The notes under the pieces: generated by a model | What the model was told of the DNA's origin: nothing | Seen by the model: only the letters and a program-made list of their open reading frames with translations | Database searches by the model: none | Made by a program: the position numbers and the translations under genes | DNA from: Reticulitermes speratus | Taxonomy: Eukaryota > Arthropoda > Insecta > Blattodea > Rhinotermitidae | Length of the DNA: 64,000 nt | NCBI GenBank assembly: GCA_021186555.1 | Contig: JAJKFL010000013.1 | Location: forward strand, 30,212,743 to 30,276,742 | Direction: 5' to 3' | Shown: positions 55,498 to 64,000 of the stretch, one piece after another | Position numbering within the stretch: position 1 is the first letter of the stretch | Layout: each line of letters starts with the position of its first letter

Positions 55498-55645
55498 TTT
55501 CTTTTATTCTTCAAAGACAACTATTTTCGCATTCTTACACACAGACTACAATTTACAACCTCTGAAACCTTTGATCCTGCAACGCAACAATTTCGTTGTA
55601 ACTAACAAGGTGTTAACAACTAAGTTCCTACCTAACAAAAACACA

Positions 55646-55798
55646 CAGCGTCTCCAATACAATGAAAGGTCGCCTGATGCCATTCAGTGACATAATCACT
55701 GTGTTCTGATATTGTACGGAACACATAGGGGTGAAGTGCAGAGTTTTTTATGTTACAGTAGGTGGTACATATTCTTACCACTGTACTTTGAAGTGTCG
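55646..55798 (+). mobile_element. Old single-unit copy of the 114-bp satellite element
   Basis: Aligns with one 114-bp unit plus tail: CACACAGCGTCTCCAATACA, TTCAGTGACATAATCACTG, GGAACACATAGGGGTGAAG, GTAGGTGGTACATATTCTTA and CCACTGTACTTTGAAG. It is well diverged and unexpanded. Confidence 0.6.
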
Positions 55799-55842
55799 AG
55801 TAATATATTTAATTCCTTATTAAGGTAACTACATAAATCTAT

Positions 55843-56165
55843 CGAGTAGAGTCCTTTTTGAGAAGCTAGCAGTTCCTAAGCTGGTCAAGGAATTCCTTCA
55901 TTTTATGGAATCAGAAAGTTCATTACCGTGTTCACAACAGCCCTGTCACCTGTCCGTATCTCCAAGCATAATCACCCCACACTCTCCATCCTATTACCTC
56001 AAAATCAATTTTAATATTATCCTCCCACATACTCCTAGGTCTTCCAACTCGTCTCTTTCCTTCAGCTTTCCCACCAAAACCATATATGCATATCTCTTTT
56101 CCATCATACTTTCTACATGCTTCGCCTATCTTATTTTATTTGCTTTAATCACTCAAATATGCCAT
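55843..56165 (-). pseudogene. LINE C-terminal and 3' end fragment
   Basis: The minus strand encodes GKRRVGRPRSMWEDNIKIDF, then a run to VTGLL and a stop. The shared 3' tail (CTTGACCAGCTTAGGAACTG, CTAGCTTCTCAAAAAGGACT) follows. It has the same family layout as 29478 and is truncated upstream. It is followed closely on its upstream side by a SINE. Confidence 0.75.
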
Positions 56166-56186
56166 TTAACTTTTCATGTAATGTGA

Positions 56187-56505
56187 AGGTAAAGGTATCC
56201 CTATGCAGACCTGGACAGGCCCTTAGGTTTCCAGGAGGTTGAGGCTCCCAGATTTCTAGACAAACGGCACATAAAGGTGGTAAGGTTGTCAGCCCTACGC
56301 ACCGGCCGCCTTTACCCCCCCCCCCCCCCCCAGGAAATATACCTGGTACTCATTTCTGTTAGAGGCTGAGTCGACCCCAGGGCCATAGTGCGGCCGGAAG
56401 GGTTATGTCAATGAAAAATTCCAGCAACTCAATCGGGAATCGAAACCTCGATCTTCAGGCTTGTAGCGCAGTGCCCCAACCAACTGTACCACCGCGTGCC
56501 CCAAA
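56187..56505 (-). mobile_element. SINE family C, second complete copy
   Basis: Minus strand: the head is GGGGCACGCGGTGGTACAGT + TGGTTGGGGCACTGCGC with a B box GAGGTTTCGATTCCCG. The body has GGCCCTGGGGTCGACTCAGC and ACCAGGTATATTTCCTGG. A C homopolymer of about 18 interrupts it near 56317-56334. Confidence 0.85.
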
Positions 56506-56861
56506 CTTTTTTCTTTCTGATGTGCACATTACATACTTATCCATTCCTTTCCCTCTAAGAGCCAAACAAATGTACCCCTACGCTGTGTACAAGGAGCACA
56601 GTGGCAGTACTGCGCGGCGCAACGCAGTGGTTATTCCGATAAGATGAAGCAAATCGAACGGCCTTTGGTCCTACATACTTTAACGTGTCAAGTGACGTCA
56701 CTAGCCGTTCTCATAAAATGCCTCAAATTACAATACGGCAGAATTTATATCTTTGTGTTGTTTTGTGTGTGAAACTGTTATATTAATTTATTATATATTA
56801 TATAATATATACAATATATAAATTTATGAATTATATAATATTTTATATTTGTTACAGAAAA
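56506..56861. other. Unrecognised stretch with AT-rich part
   Basis: No gene. 56775-56850 is nearly pure A/T (TATATAATATAT-type words). Confidence 0.4.
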
Positions 56862-57330
56862 TGGCGCTGTTTGGAATGTTTGAAACTAAGCGTGAGGAAG
56901 TGATAGGGGATTGGAGAAAATTACACAGTGGGGTGCTTCTTGATTTGTACTTATCATGCAATATATATCTCAACGCGAGATATTCCTTTGTATCTGACAG
57001 AAGGACAGATGGGAATACAAACACATTATTTATTTGTTTATAACATTTGTAATGTTACTATCTTCTTAATATGTAATTGTGTTTGATTGTTTTCCTGTGT
57101 CTATAGCAAGGAGTATACGATTGGTTGATCGTGTAGAAGGACGGATTTAAGTAGAATCGCACGCTTATAGGATAAATTGAATGGAAAAACAACTTGGGAG
57201 ATTTGTAAGTAGGTGGAAAAAAATTGTCAAGGCGTTGTTTTCTGAGAAGATAGGCTGGACTCAAGTGGCTTAAGATAGGGTCAAGTGATGGGCTGTTGTG
57301 AACACGGTGATGAATTCGGTTTCCATAAAG
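56862..57330 (+). pseudogene. LINE C-terminal fragment, plus strand
   Basis: FETKREEVIGDWRKLHSGVL and LLDLYLSCNIYL match the IFGPKRD/GEWRRLHNEEL region of the LINE at 14373. Further on, EKQLGRFVSRWKKIVKALF and IGWTQVA, a stop, then [15 protein letters not shown] match its tail. Several frameshifts and stops lie between, so it is an old copy. Confidence 0.65.
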
Positions 57331-57390
57331 GCGGGTAACTTAAGTGTCCAGTTGAGTAGCCACTAGCTTATTAATATAGGTCTGGTGCAG

Positions 57391-58917
57391 GTCTGAGTCA
57401 ACTGGACAAAACACGACAGTGTCATATGTGTAAGGTCTTAGTCAACTGGACAAAACACGACAGTGTCATATGTGTAAGGTCTTAGTCAACTGGACAAAAC
57501 ACGACCCTGTCACATGTGTAAGGTCTTAGTCAACTGGACAAAACACGACAGTGTCATATGTGTAAGGTCTTAGTCAACTGGACAAAACACGACAGTGTCA
57601 TATGTGTAAGGTCTTAGTCAACTGGACAAAACACGACAGTGTCATATGTGTAAGGTCTTAGTCAACTGGACAAAACACGACCCTGTCACATGTGTAAGGT
57701 CTTAGTCAACTGGACAAAACACGACAGTGTCATATGTGTAAGGTCTTAGTCAACTGGACAAAACACGACAGTGTCATATGTGTAAGGTCTTAGTCAACTG
57801 GACAAAACACGACAGTGTCATATGTGTAAGGTCTTAGTCAACTGGACAAAACACGACCCTGTCACATGTGTAAGGTCTTAGTCAACTGGACAAAACACGA
57901 CAGTGTCATATGTGTAAGGTCTTAGTCAACTGGACAAAACACGACAGTGTCATATGTGTAAGGTCTTAGTCAACTGGACAAAACACGACAGTGTCATATG
58001 TGTAAGGTCTTAGTCAACTGGACAAAACACGACAGTGTCATATGTGTAAGGTCTTAGTCAACTGGACAAAACACGACCCTGTCACATGTGTAAGGTCTTA
58101 GTCAACTGGACAAAACACGACAGTGTCATATGTGTAAGGTCTTAGTCAACTGGACAAAACACGACAGTGTCATATGTGTGAGGTCTTAGTCAACTGGACA
58201 AAACACGACAGTGTCATATGTGTAAGGTCTTAGTCAACTGGACAAAACACGACAGTGTCATATGTGTAAGGTCTTAGTCAACTGGACAAAACACGACAGT
58301 GTCATATGTGTAAGGTCTTAGTCAACTGGACAAAACACGACCCTGTCACATGTGTAAGGTCTTAGTCAACTGGACAAAACACGACCCTGTCACATGTGTA
58401 AGGTCTTAGTCAACTGGACAAAAACACGACAGTGTCATATGTGTGAGGTCTTAGTCAACTGGACAAAACACGACAGTGTCATATGTGTAAGGTCTTAGTC
58501 AACTGGACAAAACACGACCCTGTCACATGTGTAAGGTCTTAGTCAACTGGACAAAACACGACAGTGTCATATGTGTAAGGTCTTAGTCAACTGGACAAAA
58601 CACGACCCTGTCACATGTGTAAGGTCTTAGTCAACTGGACAAAACACGACAGTGTCATATGTGTAAGGTCTTAGTCAACTGGACAAAACACGACAGTGTC
58701 ATATGTGTAAGGTCTTAGTCAACTGGACAAAACACGACCCTGTCACATGTGTAAGGTCTTAGTCAACTGGACAAAACACGACCCTGTCACATGTGTAAGG
58801 TCTGAGTCAACTGGACAAAACACGACCCTGTCACATGTGTAAGGTTTGAGTCAACTGGACAAAACACGAACCTGCCACATGTGTAAGGTCTCATGTCACA
58901 TGTGTAAGGTCTCACAG
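57391..58917 (+). repeat. 44-bp minisatellite, about 34 units
   Basis: The unit GTCTTAGTCAACTGGACAAA + ACACGACAGTGTCATATGTG + TAAG has a second form with ACCCTGTCACATGTG. The second form sits at about 57505, 57681 and 57857 (four-unit spacing), then five-unit spacing, and becomes the main form at the right end. The last units add a short CATGTCACATGTGTAAGGTC duplication. Confidence 0.96.
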
Positions 58918-59243
58918 GCGCAAAGGCAAATCCGACGTAGACAAGGAACTTCTTGCTCTGTGGCGACACAAGTTAAGTGCCATCGGACATTCCGTTGTGA
59001 CGCGGATCGCTTGAGACAGCTCTGTCAGGCCGATATGCCCGGATTAACTTCATCTGATAGCGCCTAAAATCCGCTTGTCATTTGTTCCAACACTTGGGGA
59101 CTGTGGGAACTGTCCTGGTCCGGGGTTCGTGCTTTTCTGAGGAAAACTGCGAGAGCTGTGAAGTGGAGCGTGGCTATGACAGGGTGTCGCTGGTCCCAAC
59201 AGACAGCGTCGGAACCATGCAAAACTAATTACTGGCCCCACAT
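58918..59243. other. Unrecognised non-coding stretch
   Basis: GC-richer than the surroundings. No gene recognised. Confidence 0.35.
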
Positions 59244-59430
59244 AACAGAAACCATCTGTACAAGCTACTAGTTGCTCAGTTACTGAAGACATTTCCTTCA
59301 TTTTATGCAACACGAAACGTTCATCACCGTACTCACAACAGCCCACTACTTTTCTCTAATTTGATCCACAAGAATCCAGTCCACGTCTTACCATTTTTAA
59401 TATCCATTTTAATATTATCTTATACATAAG
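59244..59430 (-). pseudogene. LINE 3' end fragment
   Basis: The minus strand carries the family's tail: GTGGGCTGTTGTGAGTACGG, TGATGAACGTTTCG, TGCATAAAATGAAGG, TCAGTAACTGAGCAACTAG. It is coding remnants plus 3' untranslated sequence. Confidence 0.65.
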
Positions 59431-59560
59431 AATAATTATTTTACCCATGACTTTGTATGGCTACGAAAATGTGTGCCTTAAAGCAAGGGCCACTGCACGT
59501 TTTCTGGAAAATATTCAGAGAGAATATTAACTAAATATTCAGATTAACACCACTTCTTAG

Positions 59561-60890
59561 CCCTTTAAAGCCCAGTGGTTACTATATGTACCACCAGTTT
59601 AACATTCAACAATTCTACGTCCTGCCCACACAGTGTATTTATGTGTTTTTTGTGGATCTCAGAACAAACAGCGATTATTTCACTGTACAACATTAACTGA
59701 CTGGTTTGTATAACTGAGACGGGGTGTGTTTACTGCGCGGTACGGACTGTATTTATGTGTTTTGTGTGGATCTCAGAACAAACAGCGATTATTTCACTGT
59801 ACAACATTAACTGACTGTTTTGTGTAACTGAGACGGAGTGTGTTTACTGCGCGGTACGGACTGTATGTGTTTTGTGTGGATCTCAGAACAAACAGCGATT
59901 ATTTCACTGTACAACATTAACTGACTGGTTTGTATAACTGAGACGGAGTGTGTTTACTGCGCGGTACGAACTGTATTTATGTGTTTTGTGTGGATCTCAG
60001 AACAAACAGCGATTATTTCACTGTACAACATTAACTGACTGGTTTGTATAACTGAGACGGGGTGTGTTTACTGCGCGGTACGAACTGTATTTATGTGTTT
60101 TGTGTGGATCTCAGAACAAACAGCGATTATTTCACTGTACAACATTAACTGACTGGTTTGTATAACTGAGACGGGGTGTGTTTACTGCGCGGTACGAACT
60201 GTATTTATGTGTTTGTGTGGATCTCAGAACAAACAGCGATTATTTCACTGTACAACATTAACTGACTGGTTTGTATAACTGAGAGGGAGTGTGTTTACTG
60301 CGCGGTACGGACTGTATTTATCTGTTTTGTGTGGAACTCAGAACAAACAGCGATTATTTCACTGTACAACATTAACTGACTGGTTTGTATAACTGAGACG
60401 GGGTGTGTTTACTGCGCGGTACGAACTGTATTTATGTGTTTTGTGTGGATCTCAGAACAAACAGCGATTATTTCACTGTACAACATTAACTGACTGGTTT
60501 GTATAACTGAGACGGAGTGTGTTTACTGCGCGGTACGGACTGTATTTATGTGTTTTGTGTGGATCTCAGAACAAACAGCGATTATTTCACTGTACAGCAT
60601 TAACTGACTGGTTTGTATAACTGAGACGGAGTGTGTTTACTGCGCGGTACGGACTGTATTTATGTGTTTTGTGTGGATCTCAGAACAAACAGCGATTATT
60701 TCACTGTACAACATTAACTGACTGGTTTGTATAACTGAGACGGGGTGTGTTTACTGCGCGGTACGAACTGTATTTATGTGTTTTGTGTGGATCTCAGAAC
60801 AAACAGCGATTATTTCACTGTACAGCATTAACTGACTGGTTTGTATAACTGAGACGGAGTGTGTTTACTGCGCGGTACGAGCTGGGTCTT
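59561..60890 (-). repeat. 114-bp satellite element, inverted, about 11 units with tail
   Basis: The tail in reverse (GCCCTTTAAAGCCCAGTGGT, CTGCCCACACAGTG) starts the element at 59561. About 11 units then run to GCGCGGTACGAGCTG at 60890. Alternate units carry GACGGGGTG or GACGGAGTG, and ACGAACTG or ACGGACTG. One unit (about 59860) is shortened at CTGTATGTG. Confidence 0.93.
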
Positions 60891-61054
60891 TGTATATAAT
60901 TCATGTTGATTTTAATCTTTAAATATTCAAAATTGATTTATTTTTGTAGTAAAATACTGAATTGTAGGAAAAAACCGCTGTTAGGTGAGAAACATTTCAA
61001 AATGTCACGCGAAAGGCCGAGATTGATTTGTGTTTAATGTTAAAAGTGCAATAC

Positions 61055-61265
61055 ATGTTAGGGAAATAGGTTGTGGGGATGGGACTTGGATGGAACTGGC
61101 TCAGGATCGTGTCCAGTGGTGGGCTTTGGTATTAGCGGTGTTGAAACATCTGGTTCTGCTACCAGAGAGTTAGTTAATTAGGAAGACGGATCTTAGGGAA
61201 ATAGGTTGTGAGGATGGGAGGTGGATGGAACTGGCTCAGGATCGTGTGCAGTGGCGGGCTTTATT
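61055..61265 (+). pseudogene. LINE C-terminal fragment with internal tandem duplication
   Basis: One frame reads REIGCGDGTWMELAQDRVQW, then LVLAVLKHLVLLPES and a stop. It then continues TDLREIGCEDGRWMELAQD and RVQWRAL. The REIGC..MELAQDRVQW motif is present twice, 135 bp apart and in the same frame. This is the tail region of the LINE class at 14373 and 56862. It is truncated on both sides. Confidence 0.75.
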
Positions 61266-61904
61266 GTTCTTCTCTCAGTTGTCATATATTTTTCATATTT
61301 TGCAGAGTATTGTCCAGCTAGTCCGCCACTGAGCTCAGAACGCTCAGGAAGATTCAGCTGTTCCTCTATGCGCACTCTTAAGCAGCACTTTGTACACTAG
61401 CAAGTGGACACGGACGTAGCGTGAAGCCAATTACTCATCTGACATGCTTCTACAATTTTCTCTGCACCTGTTCTTTACCACCGACAGGTACACCCATAAC
61501 GACACATCCTCGCTGTAAGAGCTAGCACAGCGGTATTTGGCACAACTGTTTTGTCGATATGAGGTTTATATGCAAACGGTGTCAGTAGATGGTGTGATGG
61601 TTAGTGAATGCTGAATTGTAAGTGTATGGTAGGAAGGGGTCGTGGCCTGACATGCTGTACTGTGGAGATATTCGTCTGGAGGCATTGAAGAAAACCATGA
61701 TAGATTTGTGAGACAGGACCGTCGGTGTCACGGGCGATATACAAACTCGTGACCACCTACACAACTGTATGGCGTTACAGTTCCATCACTCACATTGGCA
61801 CTGTTAGAAAAGGAATTTAATATGGGACAGTCTGGGAAACTGCGGAAATTAATAATTTTATTTACCGCACATTACATTCTGCAGGGTCGCCAAAATAACA
61901 AATT
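61266..61904. other. Unrecognised non-coding stretch
   Basis: No gene or window-wide repeat recognised. TTTACCGCACATTACATTCT + GCAGGGTCGCC at about 61861-61890 is repeated after the MITE at about 62096-62125. Confidence 0.35.
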
Positions 61905-61905
61905 A

Positions 61906-62090
61906 CATTCGTACCCGGTTATAACGACATCGGTTTATACGACACCTCGCCTATAGCGTCACATATTCTGTGGTACAAATTAATTCCTCACTGTTAACCG
62001 TAACATTATACTCCTCGGTTATAACAACACTCGTTTATAACGACACAAAATATTCAGTCCCTTTCATGACGTTATAACCGAGTTCGAATG
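61906..62090. mobile_element. Tc1/mariner (pogo)-like MITE
   Basis: Inverted ends ACATTCGTACCCGGTTATAA and TTATAACCGAGTTCGAATG, both followed inward by ACGACA/GACGT-type words. It is bounded by TA on each side (61904-61905, 62091-62092). The interior repeats GTTTATAACGACAC-type words (ATCGGTTTATACGACAC, ACTCGTTTATAACGACAC). There is no transposase. TA boundaries and GTTATAACG ends fit pogo/Tigger-type nonautonomous elements. Confidence 0.75.
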
Positions 62091-62092
62091 TA

Positions 62093-62477
62093 TTTGTACC
62101 GCACATTAAATTCTGCAGAGTCGCCTTAACAGGCTTCTTGTTCTACATAGAAGCAACATTACGTTTTGGGTCACATTAGTGGTTTCTAGTGCGATCATAA
62201 TGTTATCTTGCACTAAGTAGGAATACCCGTTCTTCGCCCGGTGTGTGGTAATTGCACGGTAAGTTTCGCAGTACAGTCGACACCCGCACCAACAACCTAA
62301 TTGTTTCCTCGACGACGGAACTATATCAACCAGTTTCAGACAAGCCCATTATTCCGGTAATCGCAGTGTCACAAAGTGTTGTTTATTTGCTGGAGACCAG
62401 ATCGTAATCTGCCAACTTATTCCCAAAAATAAATACAATTTTACAAATATTTATTAAATAAAAGCAAACAATACAAA
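62093..62477. other. Unrecognised non-coding stretch
   Basis: Begins with the duplicated flank mentioned for the MITE. Otherwise nothing recognised. Confidence 0.35.
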
Positions 62478-62753
62478 AATACAATTCTGTTACTGCGGTT
62501 TATGCACAACAATACAATTCTGTTACTGCGGTTTATGCACAACAATACAATTCTGTTACTGCGGTTTATGCACAATAATAAAATTCTGTTACTGCGGTTT
62601 ATGCACAACAATACAATTTTGTTACTGCGGTTTATGCACAACAATACAATTCTGTTACTGCGGTTTATGCACAACAATACAATTCTGTTACTGCGGTTTA
62701 TGCACAACAATACAATTATGTTACTGGGATTTATGCACAACAATATAATTCCG
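62478..62753 (+). repeat. 33-bp minisatellite, 8 units
   Basis: The unit AATACAATTCTGTTACTGCG + GTTTATGCACAAC repeats eight times with few changes. As 33 is a multiple of three, both strands stay open (87 and 115 codons), but these are repeat artefacts. Confidence 0.96.
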
Positions 62754-63012
62754 CTCCCTAGATAAACATAGCCGTGTAGGCCATTCATTATTAGCCTGCT
62801 GTAAAAACAAACAACTGTACCAAAGAATGTTAAATTTTATTTAAAATATCCTTGGATTTGCTTACAAATAGTTTGTGACACTTCCTGTAACTCACGTCTT
62901 GCCAGACATAAGAACAGAAGCTTGAACTTTTGAAGTTACGTGCAGCGAATTTTAAAATTGCAACCGCAAGGGTTTCAAATACGAAGAGAGTTGTGGCATT
63001 AATTTGTGTATG
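62754..63012. other. Unrecognised spacer
   Basis: Nothing recognised. Confidence 0.35.
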
Positions 63013-63285
63013 TTAAAGGTAAAGGTCTACCAATGACATACCTGTGCGCGCAAGGTATAGCTGTAACCCAGTCACAACCTCAGCACTAGAAGGGGGTGGG
63101 CAGTCAGCACCACACACCGGCCGTTTTACTGCTGGGAAGGAACCGGTACCCTTGGAACAGAAATTCCGGTGGGTCCCAGGGTCGGTCTGGCCTTGCACGG
63201 AAAACCTCGCCCCCCACTACAATTCGATCCCCGATCGTCTAGCAAGTAAAGGGTCACTATACTGACTGAGCTATCGCTGCCGCCA
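63013..63285 (-). mobile_element. SINE family B copy, diverged
   Basis: Minus strand: head GGCGGCAGCGATAGCTCAGT + CAGTATAGTGACCC, B box GGGGATCGAATTG. The body has CCGACCCTGGGACCCACCGG and GGCCGGTGTGTGGTGCTGAC, and the end is GGTAGACCTTTACC. It is more diverged than the copies at 30720 and 41116. Confidence 0.78.
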
Positions 63286-63329
63286 ATTTGTGTATGGAGT
63301 CATTCATAAATCATGGTGACGTCTGCATT

Positions 63330-64000
63330 GTTTTGCAACGCCAAGTGTTTGGGGTGCCCCCATATATTAGAGTTTTGTGGTGCCACGTGTTTAGATTGCC
63401 CTTATATATTAGTGTTTTGTGGTGCCACGTGTTTAGATTGCCCTTATATATTAGTGTTTTGTGGTGCCACGTGTTTAGATTGCCCTTATATATTAGTGTT
63501 TTGTGGTGCCACGTGTTTAGATTGCCCTTATATATTAGTGTTTGCTGATGCCACGTGTTTAGATTGCCCTTATATATTAGTGTTTGCTGATGCCACGTGT
63601 TTAGATTGTCCCTATATATTAGTGTTTGCTGACGCCACGTGTTTAGATTGCCCTTATATATTAGTGTTTTGTGGTGCCACGTGTTTGTTGCCCTTATATA
63701 ATAGTGTTTTGTGGTGCCACGTGTTTAGATTGCCCTTATATATTAGTGTTTTGTGGTGCCACGTGTTTAGATTGCCCTTATATATTAGTGTTTGCTGATG
63801 CCACGTGTTTAGATTGCCCTTATATATTAGTGTTTGCTGATGCCACGTGTTTAGATTGCCCCTATATATTAGTGTTTGCTGACGCCACGTGTTTAGATTG
63901 CCCTTATATATTAGTGTTTGCTGATGCCACGTGTTTAGATTGTCCCTATATATTAGTGTTTGCTGATGCCACGTGTTTAGATTGCCCCTATATATTAGTG
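63330..64000 (+). repeat. 42-bp minisatellite, 16 units, continues past the window
   Basis: The unit TTAGATTGCCCTTATATATT + AGTGTTTTGTGGTGCCACGT + GT has a second form GTTTGCTGATGCC. Each unit holds CACGTG. The order of forms repeats every six units (252 bp): the second-form trio ending in GCTGACGCC occurs at about 63538-63630 and 63790-63880. Open frames here are repeat artefacts (42 is a multiple of 3). Confidence 0.97.

Noticed and set aside
62441..62788. Open frames on both strands (115 and 87 codons)
   Set aside because: Simultaneous open frames on both strands over a 33-bp repeat are a period artefact.
63313..63798. 161-codon frame rich in Cys (CLDCPYILVF repeats)
   Set aside because: Product of the 42-bp array. 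The neighbouring frame is open as well, and unit variants change residues without constraint.

Overview
The window is non-coding animal nuclear DNA, most likely from an insect. Tandem repeats, four tRNA-derived SINE families, decayed non-LTR retrotransposons and foldback elements fill most of it, which fits a large, repeat-rich genome. A cockroach or related polyneopteran is my best guess, because the LINE reverse-transcriptase tails look familiar from such genomes. That assignment is inference. I see no intact host gene, no true tRNA or rRNA gene, no CRISPR array and no prokaryotic operon structure. The longer open reading frames are by-products of tandem repeats whose period is a multiple of three, or of several periods adding up to one.

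Layout: 1-3068 is unique sequence holding one copy of a ~500-bp dispersed repeat. 3069-7800 is a 149-bp satellite. 7962-11350 holds SINEs and a three-unit palindromic element. 11377-14334 is a 114-bp satellite that returns at 16470, 21301, 34081 (inverted) and 59561 (inverted). 14373-18670 holds a LINE tail, foldback elements and a GC-rich stretch. 18671-20058 has two adjacent 35-bp minisatellites. 22102-23745 is a 50-bp array. 24437-25505 has a SINE, a foldback element with a hammerhead motif and a 31-bp array. 26060-29100 has the dispersed repeat, a second 31-bp array, a LINE tail and a 57-bp array. 29475-33000 is a SINE/LINE patchwork. 34081-36985 has a TTAA-flanked satellite element and foldback elements. 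37705-41401 has LINE pieces, one interrupted by a SINE, and a SINE with a likely target-site duplication. 42428-43410 is a large foldback. 44340-50660 has 29-, 31- and 20-bp arrays. 51591-54392 has 37- and 19-bp arrays. 55008-57330 is dispersed repeat, LINE and SINE. 57391-58917 is a 44-bp array. 61055-64000 has a duplicated LINE tail, a pogo-like MITE, a 33-bp array, a SINE and a 42-bp array that runs off the end. Tandem arrays total roughly 25 kb, near 40% of the window.

The most interesting signal is a set of hammerhead-ribozyme-like motifs (CUGANGA, a stem II, then GAAACAUGUA) at the ends of several foldback elements, placed so that each strand carries one near its 3' side. This resembles the ribozymes known from Penelope-like retroelements. 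A second theme is an interspersed element, possibly piggyBac-like because of its TTAA-flanked ends, that exists both as old single-unit copies and as copies whose internal 114-bp unit has expanded into satellite arrays. A third is the 127-copy, 20-bp array with no length change and with variation confined almost entirely to four positions.
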